Assembly: GCA_035249305.1 (NCBI GenBank)
Contig: DATFGQ010000094.1
Coordinates: forward strand, 15,904-79,903
Source: DASUNP01 sp035249305
GTDB taxonomy: Bacteria > Acidobacteriota > Blastocatellia > UBA7656
Length of the DNA: 64,000 bases
Reading direction: 5' to 3'
Each line of letters begins with the position of its first letter. Within the stretch, counting starts at the first letter, position 1. Below are positions 50,389 through 58,070 of this stretch, piece after piece. The notes under the pieces are model-generated. The model was not told where the DNA came from, made no database searches, and worked only from the letters and a program-made list of their open reading frames with translations. Position numbers and translations under genes: made by a program.

Positions 50389-51573
50389 ATGTCGCAATCC
50401 GCTCAAACAGCTTCCGAAAGCGCGCCCCGCGCGCTTACAACGCTCACCGACGAAGAGAGCCTCTTCCGCCAATCTGTCCGCGAGTTCGCCGAACAGCAGA
50501 TACGCCCGTTGGCCGCCGAGATGGACGAGAAGGGGAAGTTCTCTTCCGACCTCATCAGCCAGTTCTTCGACCTGGGGCTGATGGGCATAGGCATCCCTGA
50601 AGAGTACGGCGGGCAGGGCGGCAGCTTCTTCAACTCCATCCTGGCGGTCGAAGAGCTCTCGCGCGTAGACGCGTCGGCGGGCGTGGTCGTCGACGTGCAG
50701 AACACGCTGGTCAATAACGCGATACTGTTGTGGGCCAACGACGAGCAGAAGCGGCGCTACTGCCCCCGGATGGCTACCGACACCGTGGGCGCTTACGCGC
50801 TCTCGGAAGCCGGGTCGGGCAGCGACGCCTTCGGGCTTGCGACGAAGGCCGAGGAGCGCGGCGATTCCTACGTCTTAAACGGGCGCAAGCTCTGGATAAC
50901 GAACGGGGCCGAGGCCGGATTGTTCATAGTCTTCGCCAACATCAATCCCGAAAAGGGCTATCGCGGGATAACGGCCTTTCTGGTCGAGAGAGATTTTCCG
51001 GGCTTCACCGTGGGCAAGAAAGAAGATAAGCTCGGCATACGCGCCAGCTCTACGTGCGAGCTGATACTGGAAGACTGCGTCGTCGGCAAAGAGAACGTCC
51101 TCGGCGAAGTCGGCAAAGGCTATAAGATAGCCATCGAGACGCTGAACGAAGGGCGCATCGGGATAGGCTCTCAGATGGTGGGCCTCGCGCAGGGCGCGTT
51201 AGAGTACGGGATCAACTACACCAAAGAGCGCCAGCAGTTCGGACAGCCCGTCGCCCGCTTTCAGGGCGTGCAATTCCAGATCGCTCAGATCGCGACAGAG
51301 CTTGAGGCGGCGCGATTGATGGTATACAACGCCGCCAGATTGAAGGACGCGGGCGAGAACTACGTCATGCAGGCTGCGATGGCGAAGCTCTTCTCGTCAC
51401 AGGTGGCCGAGCACGTCACGTCGCAGGTCGTCGAGCTTTATGGCGGCTACGGCTACACGAAAGACTACCCCGCGGAAAAGTATTACCGCGACGCGAAGAT
51501 CGGCAAGATTTACGAAGGCACTTCGAACATGCAGCTTCAGACCATAGCAAAGCTGATCCTCGGCGACGTGTAG
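50389..51573 (+). CDS. Acyl-CoA dehydrogenase
   Basis: The protein has 394 residues. This FAD enzyme makes the alpha,beta-double bond in acyl-CoA and passes electrons to electron-transfer flavoprotein. It starts at the ATG at 50389, just after GGGGGTG; a longer frame lacks a start signal. Family motifs: LTDEESLFRQSVREFAEQ, IGIPEEYGGQGG, YALSEAGSGSD, LNGRKLWITNG, ERQQFGQPVARFQ and YGGYGYTKDYP. The catalytic base is Glu376 in YEGTSNMQ, as in short- and branched-chain enzymes. Substrate chain length cannot be fixed. Together with the dehydrogenases nearby it could serve branched-chain amino-acid breakdown. Confidence 0.93.
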   Translation: MSQSAQTASESAPRALTTLTDEESLFRQSVREFAEQQIRPLAAEMDEKGKFSSDLISQFFDLGLMGIGIPEEYGGQGGSFFNSILAVEELSRVDASAGVVVDVQNTLVNNAILLWANDEQKRRYCPRMATDTVGAYALSEAGSGSDAFGLATKAEERGDSYVLNGRKLWITNGAEAGLFIVFANINPEKGYRGITAFLVERDFPGFTVGKKEDKLGIRASSTCELILEDCVVGKENVLGEVGKGYKIAIETLNEGRIGIGSQMVGLAQGALEYGINYTKERQQFGQPVARFQGVQFQIAQIATELEAARLMVYNAARLKDAGENYVMQAAMAKLFSSQVAEHVTSQVVELYGGYGYTKDYPAEKYYRDAKIGKIYEGTSNMQLQTIAKLILGDV

Positions 51574-51592
51574 CATCATAAACAGCATTGAG

Positions 51593-51799
51593 ATGACCAA
51601 AGAGCGCTGGCTCGCCATAAGCACCGTCACGGTCTTTGCCCTGGCCCTGGTCGGGGCCGCTTACGCAGCTTACGTGCTGATCCCGCCGATTGTCGCCGAC
51701 CCTCAATCCAAAAGCACGCTGCTCGTATTTCTGATCTCGCTCGTCGTAGCCTTCGCGGTGATCTTCCTGCTCTTCCGGCGGCGGCAGAAGGGGTCGTAG
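51593..51799 (+). CDS. Small two-helix membrane protein
   Basis: The protein has 68 residues: MTKERWLAIS, a first hydrophobic helix (VFALALVGAAYAAYVLIP), a short loop, a second helix (LLVFLISLVVAFAVIFLLF) and a basic tail RRRQKGS. The ribosome-binding site is weak. It starts 19 bp after the acyl-CoA dehydrogenase, so it may be co-transcribed. No family is recognised. Confidence 0.6.
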   Translation: MTKERWLAISTVTVFALALVGAAYAAYVLIPPIVADPQSKSTLLVFLISLVVAFAVIFLLFRRRQKGS

Positions 51800-51829
51800 T
51801 GTCCTAAAGGTGTATTGTCGGGCAAACCT

Positions 51830-51956
51830 GTAGGGGCAGCCCTTGTGGCTGCCCGGATCGCGCGTTAGCGCGATGACAGTCATCGTCCTTACGGACGATC
51901 CGGGCAGGGACAAGCCCGCGCCGCGCGAAGCGCATCATGCGCCATGGCCCCTACAA
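51830..51956. repeat. GTAGGGGC...GCCCCTAC dispersed repeat upstream of the aconitase-family gene
   Basis: It contains GCAGCCCTTGTGGCTGCCCGG, the hairpin CGCGCGTTAGCGCG, CGTCCTTACGGACG and the inverted GGGCAGGGACAAGCCCG, ending CCATGGCCCCTAC. It shares both ends and core with the element at 20739, and the AGCGCATCATGCGCCATGG block occurs in both. Between it and the gene, TATAAT at 52028 is a plausible -10 box without a clear -35. Confidence 0.82.
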
Positions 51957-52061
51957 TCTTCTAGCGGCAACACTACTTTGGGACACCACCCTCCGCTTTT
52001 GTCAAAACCCCGTCGCTCAGGTTAAGATATAATTTAGGATTCCCTATCAGAGGTTATTTAG

Positions 52062-54059
52062 ATGATTGAAAGCTTGTTGCGCCGGAAGGTTGAGAAACGT
52101 CCATCCAAAGTCCAGTTACAGGGCAGGATTCTTTTTCTCGCGGAAGACCCGGCGCTGGTAAGAAGACAGATCGAAGGGGAAGACCTCGACGTAAAAAATA
52201 TCCCGCCGCTGAGGAACGACATATCGACCGACGAGATAACCCCGGCTTACATCTGTTACCACTTCGACGAAACGCTCGGCGAGTTCGTCTACATAGGGCT
52301 TAAGTGCGGCGACGATTTCCCCATCAAGCGCAACGACGTGAAGAACGGCGGGTTTGTCGCGGCCGTGTCGGGCAAGCGGCGAGGCAAGGGCTCAAGCCGC
52401 GAGCAGTCCCCTTACGCGGAGATAGCCGCGGGCATCAGGCTCGTCGTCGCAGAGAACATTGAGCGCATCTACAAACAGAATTGCCAGAACCTCGGGCTGC
52501 TCGCCTCGACCAACTTCGACCTGATCGAGCGCGTAGCGCGCGGCGAGGAGATAGACCTGGAAGAGTTCACGCGCGGCGAGGACGAGATCACGCGCCAGAT
52601 CATAGAGTACGGCGGCCTCTTCCCGTTCAACGTCGCGCGGCTCCAGGGCAAAGTGACGCTCCCAAAAATCACCACGCCGCGACGGCCGATGACGCTGGCC
52701 GAAAAGATATTCGCGCGCCACTTTGTAACAGACCTTTCGAAAGACGAGGTGGGCGTCGAAGCCGTCCGCCCCGGCGACGCCGGGTTCGTGCGCACGGACA
52801 TACGCTTCAGCCACGAGTACGTCACGCCGATGGCGGCGATCTTTTACGAACAGCTCGTCGGCGACGAGCCGATCAACGACCCTTCGTCGGTCTATTTCTT
52901 TCAGGACCACCTGACCTTCGTCGACGACGTGATGCCGCCCGAGCGGAAGGCGATGGGCTTGCTCGACCTGGCCCACCAGTTGATGCGAAAGCAGGAAGAG
53001 TTCGCGCGCAAGCAGGGCGTCCGTCTCCACGGCGCGCTGCCGGATCGCAAAGGGTCGGAGGCAATCTGCCACAGCCTGATACTCCAGAACTACGCGCTGC
53101 CGGGCCAGGTGATAATCGGGTCGGATTCGCACACGCCGCACGCGGGGGCGGTCGGCGCGGTGGCTTTCGGCGTCGGGACGACGGACGTTTTCAACTCGTG
53201 GATCACCAAAGACGTGCGCGTGCGCGTGCCCGAGCAGGTGCGGATCAGGGTATCGGGCCGCAGGCCGGATAACGTCACGGCTAAAGACTTCATGCTCGAA
53301 ATCCTGCGCACAGACTTTGTCCGCAACGGCGACGCGATCGGGCGCATAGTCGAATATACGGGCGACGCCGTCGCCGACCTCAACATAGACGAGCGCGCGA
53401 CGATGACGAACATGGCGGCGGAGGTCGGCGCGTTCACGGGCATAGTCGCCGCCGACCAGAAGACTGTAGATTTCCTCGTCGAGCGGGGCATGTCTCGCGA
53501 AGAAGCAGAGAGGCTTTGCGAAGGCATGAAGAGCGACGACGCCGCCGAATACGCGCTGACCATCGACATCGACGCGAGCAAGCTCCGCCCGATGATCGCG
53601 CGGCCTGGCGATCCCGGCAACGGGTTGTTCATAGACGAGCTCGAAGACAGGGTCAAGATCGACATAGCTTACGGGGGCTCTTGCACGGCCGGAAAGAAAG
53701 AGGACCTGGACATGTACGTTCGGGTCTTTCGCGAGGCGCTCACGCGCGGGCAGCGCGTTCACCCGGACGTGCGATGTTTCATACAGTTCGGCTCTCTGGA
53801 GGTTCGCAAGTACTCCGAGGAGAAAGGCTACATAGATATTCTCCGCGATGTCGGCGCGCAGATCATAGAGCCGAGCTGCGGCGCTTGCATCAACGCGGGG
53901 CCTGGAGTGAGCACCCTGAAAGAGCAGGTCGTAATCAGCGCGCAGAACCGCAACTTCCCCGGACGCAGCGGGCCGGGCCAGATGTACCTGGCATCGCCAT
54001 TGACTGTCGCCGCGTCTGCGATAGCGGGTTACATTACCGAGTACAGACCTAAGTCCTGA
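52062..54059 (+). CDS. Aconitase-family Fe-S hydro-lyase with permuted domain order
   Basis: The protein has 665 residues. Aconitases interconvert citrate and isocitrate. Here the swivel domain comes first (residues about 40-160, with RGKGSSREQSPYAEIAAG) and the Fe-S domains follow, the reverse of AcnA. The cluster ligands are intact: Cys541 in YGGSCTAG and Cys606 and Cys609 in EPSCGACIN. GSDSHTPHAGAVGAVAFGVG is the substrate loop. Homologues with this order are annotated as aconitase family; isopropylmalate or methylcitrate specificity is possible. The last two codons and the TGA stop come from a heptad repeat, so the native C-terminus was altered. Confidence 0.88.
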   Translation: MIESLLRRKVEKRPSKVQLQGRILFLAEDPALVRRQIEGEDLDVKNIPPLRNDISTDEITPAYICYHFDETLGEFVYIGLKCGDDFPIKRNDVKNGGFVAAVSGKRRGKGSSREQSPYAEIAAGIRLVVAENIERIYKQNCQNLGLLASTNFDLIERVARGEEIDLEEFTRGEDEITRQIIEYGGLFPFNVARLQGKVTLPKITTPRRPMTLAEKIFARHFVTDLSKDEVGVEAVRPGDAGFVRTDIRFSHEYVTPMAAIFYEQLVGDEPINDPSSVYFFQDHLTFVDDVMPPERKAMGLLDLAHQLMRKQEEFARKQGVRLHGALPDRKGSEAICHSLILQNYALPGQVIIGSDSHTPHAGAVGAVAFGVGTTDVFNSWITKDVRVRVPEQVRIRVSGRRPDNVTAKDFMLEILRTDFVRNGDAIGRIVEYTGDAVADLNIDERATMTNMAAEVGAFTGIVAADQKTVDFLVERGMSREEAERLCEGMKSDDAAEYALTIDIDASKLRPMIARPGDPGNGLFIDELEDRVKIDIAYGGSCTAGKKEDLDMYVRVFREALTRGQRVHPDVRCFIQFGSLEVRKYSEEKGYIDILRDVGAQIIEPSCGACINAGPGVSTLKEQVVISAQNRNFPGRSGPGQMYLASPLTVAASAIAGYITEYRPKS

Positions 54060-54125
54060 GTGCTGAGTGCTGAGTCCTGAGTGAAAGATTATATACTCAG
54101 GACTCAGCACTCAGCACTCAGCACT
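54052..54125. repeat. Heptad inverted-repeat hairpin between aconitase-family and E1 genes
   Basis: Arms of about 31 bp made of AGTCCTG/AGTGCTG and their complements flank the loop gaaagattatat, with one mismatched heptad. The aconitase stop TGA lies within the first heptad. The right arm ends directly before GGAGGAGAGG, the ribosome-binding site of the E1 gene. Confidence 0.93.
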
Positions 54126-54135
54126 GGAGGAGAGG

Positions 54136-56256
54136 ATGGCCGTTCAACCACAGGTAGAGAAGTATCACGGGCTCGATCGCGATGCGATGCTCAAGATGTA
54201 TCGCTTGATGTACCTGTCGCGCCGCGTCGACGATAAAGAGATTCAGTTGAAGGGGCAGAACAAGATTTACTTCCAGATCTCGGGCGCGGGCCACGAAGCC
54301 GTGCTGGTCGCCGCGGGCTTCGCGATGAAGCCTTCTTATGACTGGTTCTACCCTTATTACCGCGACCGCGCTCTCTGCCTGGCGCTCGGGATGACGCCGA
54401 CGGAGATGTTGATGGAGGCGACGGGCGCGGTCGACGACCCGAACTCCGGCGGCCGCCAGATGCCTTCTCACTGGGGGCACAAAAGGCTGAACATCGTGTC
54501 GCAGTCTTCGCCAACGGGGACGCAGTTCCTACAGGCCGTGGGCTGCGCCGAAGCGGCCTACCGCGCCGAGTTGATCGGCAACCCTGAGCGGGTGGTCGAA
54601 GGCTACCAGAAGGGCGCGATGGTTTACGTCTCGGCGGGCGACGGCACGACGAGCGAGGGCGAGTTCTTCGAATCCCTGAACACGGCCTGCAATCTGAAGC
54701 TCCCGGTCCTCTACCTGATCGAAGACAACGGCTACGCCATCTCGGTCCCCGTTGAAGTGCAGACGGCGGGCGGCAGCATATCAAAACTCGTGTCGGGCTT
54801 CCCCAACCTGTTTATCGAAGAGGTGGACGGGTGCGACCTGATGGCCAGCTACGAAGTGCTTCAGAGGGCCGTCGCCTACTGCCGCGAGCGTCGCGGGCCG
54901 GCGCTCGTCCATGCGCACGTGATAAGGCCCTACTCGCACTCGCTGTCGGACGACGAGAAGCTTTACCGCCCGGCGAGCGAGCGTGACACAGAGGCCGAGC
55001 GCGACCCTACGCGCACGTTCGCCACCTTCCTAGTCAATGAAGGGCTGGCCGACGAGGAGGAGCTTAAGCGGCTTGCCGCCGAAGTTGACGAAGAGGTAAA
55101 CCGCGCGGCCGACGAAGCGGTGGCGGCCGCGAAGCCCGCAAAAGAGACCGCCACGCTGTACGTCTATTCGCCGGACGTCGACCCGACTTCGAAAGAGTTC
55201 GACACGGAAGGGCAAGCTCCGACCGAGGGCGACCAGAAGACCATGCTCGATCTGATAAACGCGTGCCTGATGGACGAGATGGCGCGCGACGAGCGCATAG
55301 TGGTCTTCGGCGAGGACATCGCGGATTGCAGCCGCGAGGACAATCTCGAACAGGTCAAAGGCAAGGGCGGCGTATTTAAAGTTACCTTCAACCTTCAGCG
55401 CCGTTTCGGCGGCTCCCGCGTCTTTAACACGCCGCTCGCGGAAGCCAACATAATCGGCCGGGCCGTGGGCCTGGCGACGCGCGGCCTCAAGCCCGTGCCC
55501 GAGATTCAATTCTTCGATTACATCTGGCCCGCGATGCAGCAGCTCCGCAACGAAGTGCCGCTGATGCGCTGGCGGTCTAACAACGCTTTCAAAGACCCTA
55601 TGGTGATCCGCGTGGCGACGGGCGGTTATCTCAAAGGCGGCGCGATCTATCACAGCCAGGCCAGCGACGTGCTGTTCACGCACACGCCCGGCATGCGCGT
55701 GGTGATGCCGTCGAACGCGCTCGACGCCAACGGGCTTTTGAGGACCGCGCTCCGCTCGGACGACCCTGTGATGTTTCTCGAACACAAACACCTTTATCGG
55801 CAGACGCACAACAAGGGGGCGTACCCCGGACCGGATTACATGGTCCCGTTCGGCAAGGCGAGGGTGGTGCGCGAAGGGAGCGACATCTCCGTCATCACCT
55901 ATGGCGCGACAGTCTACCGCTCGGTAGTGGCCGCAAAGAAGGTTGAAGAAGAGCACGGGCTGAGCGTCGAGGTGATCGACCTCAGGAGCCTGAGCCCCTA
56001 CGATTGGGAGGCCATAACGCGGACGGTTCAAAAGACGAACCGCGCGCTCGTCGTTCACGAAGACTCTATTAGCTGGGGCTACGGCGCGGAGATAGCCGCG
56101 CGCGTCTCGGACGAATTGTTCGAGTACCTGGACGCGCCCGTCCGAAGAATCGCCGCGCTCGACACGTTCGTGGCTTACTACCCCGACCTCGAAGACGAGA
56201 TTCTTCCCCAGGCGGAAGACGTAGCGAAGGGCATCGTAGAGCTGTCTCGATATTGA
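54136..56256 (+). CDS. 2-oxoacid dehydrogenase E1, fused alpha and beta subunits
   Basis: The protein has 706 residues. Both halves of E1 lie in one chain, as in the fused branched-chain 2-oxoacid dehydrogenases of some bacteria. The alpha part (about 1-340) has the TPP motif GDGTTSEGEFFES through IEDNGYAI. The beta part (about 365-706) has FGEDIADCSREDNLEQVKGK, FNTPLAEANIIGRA, FFDYIWPAMQQL and HEDSISWGYGAE. A charged linker of about 40 residues joins them. The separate E1 alpha/beta pair at 15.4-17.4 kb differs, so two complexes may share E2/E3. It is preceded by a strong ribosome-binding site after a heptad repeat. Confidence 0.93.
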   Translation: MAVQPQVEKYHGLDRDAMLKMYRLMYLSRRVDDKEIQLKGQNKIYFQISGAGHEAVLVAAGFAMKPSYDWFYPYYRDRALCLALGMTPTEMLMEATGAVDDPNSGGRQMPSHWGHKRLNIVSQSSPTGTQFLQAVGCAEAAYRAELIGNPERVVEGYQKGAMVYVSAGDGTTSEGEFFESLNTACNLKLPVLYLIEDNGYAISVPVEVQTAGGSISKLVSGFPNLFIEEVDGCDLMASYEVLQRAVAYCRERRGPALVHAHVIRPYSHSLSDDEKLYRPASERDTEAERDPTRTFATFLVNEGLADEEELKRLAAEVDEEVNRAADEAVAAAKPAKETATLYVYSPDVDPTSKEFDTEGQAPTEGDQKTMLDLINACLMDEMARDERIVVFGEDIADCSREDNLEQVKGKGGVFKVTFNLQRRFGGSRVFNTPLAEANIIGRAVGLATRGLKPVPEIQFFDYIWPAMQQLRNEVPLMRWRSNNAFKDPMVIRVATGGYLKGGAIYHSQASDVLFTHTPGMRVVMPSNALDANGLLRTALRSDDPVMFLEHKHLYRQTHNKGAYPGPDYMVPFGKARVVREGSDISVITYGATVYRSVVAAKKVEEEHGLSVEVIDLRSLSPYDWEAITRTVQKTNRALVVHEDSISWGYGAEIAARVSDELFEYLDAPVRRIAALDTFVAYYPDLEDEILPQAEDVAKGIVELSRY

Positions 56257-56340
56257 ATGAGCGGTCCGAGCTCGGAGCCGCTCGACAGTAAAATCTCTTT
56301 CCGGCATTGCCTCAACTCTGGCCGACCTCTCCCGCAAAGG

Positions 56341-56368
56341 TTGTCTCAGGAGTCAATCTGTATATAAT
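56341..56368 (+). promoter_or_regulatory. Candidate sigma-70 promoter for the winged-helix membrane protein
   Basis: TTGTCT at 56341 and TATAAT at 56363 are separated by 16 bp, about 35 bp upstream of the coding start. The -35 matches four of six consensus positions. The surrounding 56257-56401 stretch is non-coding. Confidence 0.5.
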
Positions 56369-56401
56369 TGGGTTGCCCATGTCCACTCAGAAGAAAACGC
56401 C

Positions 56402-57802
56402 ATGACCAGAGAAATACTAGAGGTCAAAGATAACGGGTTGCCGATTGCCGAGCCTTCGCTTGAGGAGAAGCAAGAACAGCTTAACAAGATTTTGCGGAGC
56501 CGCGTCTTTCAAGGGTCCGGGATCGTGATGACTCTGCTCGAATACCTGGTGCGTCACTCGTTTGAAAACCCCGAGGCGCAGGTGAAAGAGTACACGATAG
56601 CCATCGACGTGTTCGGGCGCGGCAGCGAATTCAACCCCAACACCAACTCTATCGTCCGCGTGCAGGCGCGCAGGCTCAGGGTAAAGCTGCAAGAGTATTA
56701 CGAGAACGAGGGGAAGTCGGACCGCGTATTGATAGAGCTTCCGAAGGGCCACTACAGAGTGACCTATTCGTATGTCGAGCCGAAGGAGGAGTCGGACGAG
56801 GCCGAACAGTCTCAGCCGGATAGCGTGACGCTCCAGCCGGCGGCGCAACCGGAAACAGCGCGCGAGCCGCGCAAAGACAAAGTCGATTTCACGAAGGCGG
56901 CCCTGCTCGTGATGGTAATCATACTCTCTGCCGCCGTGATCCTGCTGGCGCTGCCATACGCCGGTTCGAACAAGCAGGCGCAGACGGCGACCGTCTCCGG
57001 CGTCGGGGCCGATTATGAGCTCGTGTGGTCGCCTTTCCTCAAGACGAACGACAAGACGCTGCTGGTCTTGAGCAACCCCGCCGTCTACCGATTCTTAAAC
57101 AACTCGGACGCTGAAGTGGCGGCGAAGAACTCGCTTCAGATCACGCCCGAGCACGCCCAGATGCTGGCCGAGGTGCTCAACGACACGCTCGTCATGAGGC
57201 AGGGGCGCGCGCCGCGGCTCGTGCTGACGACCACGACTTACACGGGCATAGGCGAGGCTATAGGGCTGTACCACCTGACCGATCTGTTCCGATCACAGGG
57301 CAAAGAGGTGACGCTAAAGCAGAGCCGCACGGTCAGCGCCGAAGACCTGAAGAATCGCAACGTGATACTGCTCGGGAGCGTCTGGGTGAACGACTGGGTA
57401 GAGAAGCTGCCCGTGAAGGAAGACTTCACCTACACCGTCAACGCGAGCATAGAGAACAAGGCTCCGCTCGCTGGCGAAGAGCGCGAGTACAAGCCCAGGT
57501 ACAACAGCCAGACGGGGACGGCCGAAGTAGATTACGCGATCATCACGGTCAAGCCCGGCGTGACAAAGGAGCACAGGCTGATGATCTTGTCCGGCCTGTT
57601 GAGCGAGGGGACGCAGGCGGCCGCCGAATGCGTCACGAGAAAAGACTGTTTATACGAGCTGGACCGGCGGCTCGAACAGGCGTCGGACGAAGACGGCCCG
57701 CCGAAGTATTACCAGGCGCTCTTGAAAGTCGACGTAGACAACGGCATCCCTACGACGGTGACGATAGTAGCCGTCCACCCGCTGAGAGTGACCAGGGATT
57801 AG
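56402..57802 (+). CDS. Winged-helix DNA-binding protein with membrane helix and periplasmic domain
   Basis: The protein has 466 residues. The N-terminal 120 residues match a winged-helix-like domain found in acidobacteria and relatives (LLEYLVRHSFENPEAQVKEY, VFGRGSEFNPNTNSIVRVQA, RLRVKLQEYY, LPKGHYRV). A charged linker leads to one membrane helix (about 167-190). The remaining 275 residues would be periplasmic, a layout like ToxR-type membrane regulators. That domain has no recognised family. An eight-codon frame (MSTQKKTP) starting at 56379 ends in an ATGA overlap with this gene. Target genes are unknown. Confidence 0.85.
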   Translation: MTREILEVKDNGLPIAEPSLEEKQEQLNKILRSRVFQGSGIVMTLLEYLVRHSFENPEAQVKEYTIAIDVFGRGSEFNPNTNSIVRVQARRLRVKLQEYYENEGKSDRVLIELPKGHYRVTYSYVEPKEESDEAEQSQPDSVTLQPAAQPETAREPRKDKVDFTKAALLVMVIILSAAVILLALPYAGSNKQAQTATVSGVGADYELVWSPFLKTNDKTLLVLSNPAVYRFLNNSDAEVAAKNSLQITPEHAQMLAEVLNDTLVMRQGRAPRLVLTTTTYTGIGEAIGLYHLTDLFRSQGKEVTLKQSRTVSAEDLKNRNVILLGSVWVNDWVEKLPVKEDFTYTVNASIENKAPLAGEEREYKPRYNSQTGTAEVDYAIITVKPGVTKEHRLMILSGLLSEGTQAAAECVTRKDCLYELDRRLEQASDEDGPPKYYQALLKVDVDNGIPTTVTIVAVHPLRVTRD

Positions 57803-57820
57803 TTGTAGCTACGAGTCAAG

Positions 57821-58052
57821 AAGCCCCGCAGGGACGATTCGATAGGAAGCCTCGAAGAGGCGTGATTCAATAAGGAAGCCCCGCAGGGGCGGCATTCAAT
57901 AGCCCGGCGCAACGCGCCGGGTGACGCACGTGTACAAGACGAAGCCCTGAAAGGGCGCGATACTTATATCGCCCTTTCAGGGCTTCTCATTACTATCAAT
58001 CCGTTTCCAGGGGCGTTGCCCCTGGCTGTTGAATAGCGCCCCTGCGGGGCTT
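57821..58052. repeat. Palindrome cluster between convergent genes
   Basis: Units AGCCCCGCAGGGAC, GCCTCGAAGAGGCG, AGCCCCGCAGGGGC, CCCGGCGCAACGCGCCGGG, AAGCCCTGAAAGGGCGCGAT with complement, and CCAGGGGCGTTGCCCCTGG are joined by attcaata spacers. It is nearly identical over about 150 bp to 31.4-31.57 kb. It fills the space between the winged-helix gene and the convergent GH3 gene. Confidence 0.9.
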
Positions 58053-58070
58053 AAAAGCTTAAGTCTTCAG

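Noticed and set aside
52392..54110. 572-residue frame on the minus strand
   Set aside because: It is antisense to the aconitase-family gene, whose motifs are intact; its composition is typical of a high-GC shadow frame.
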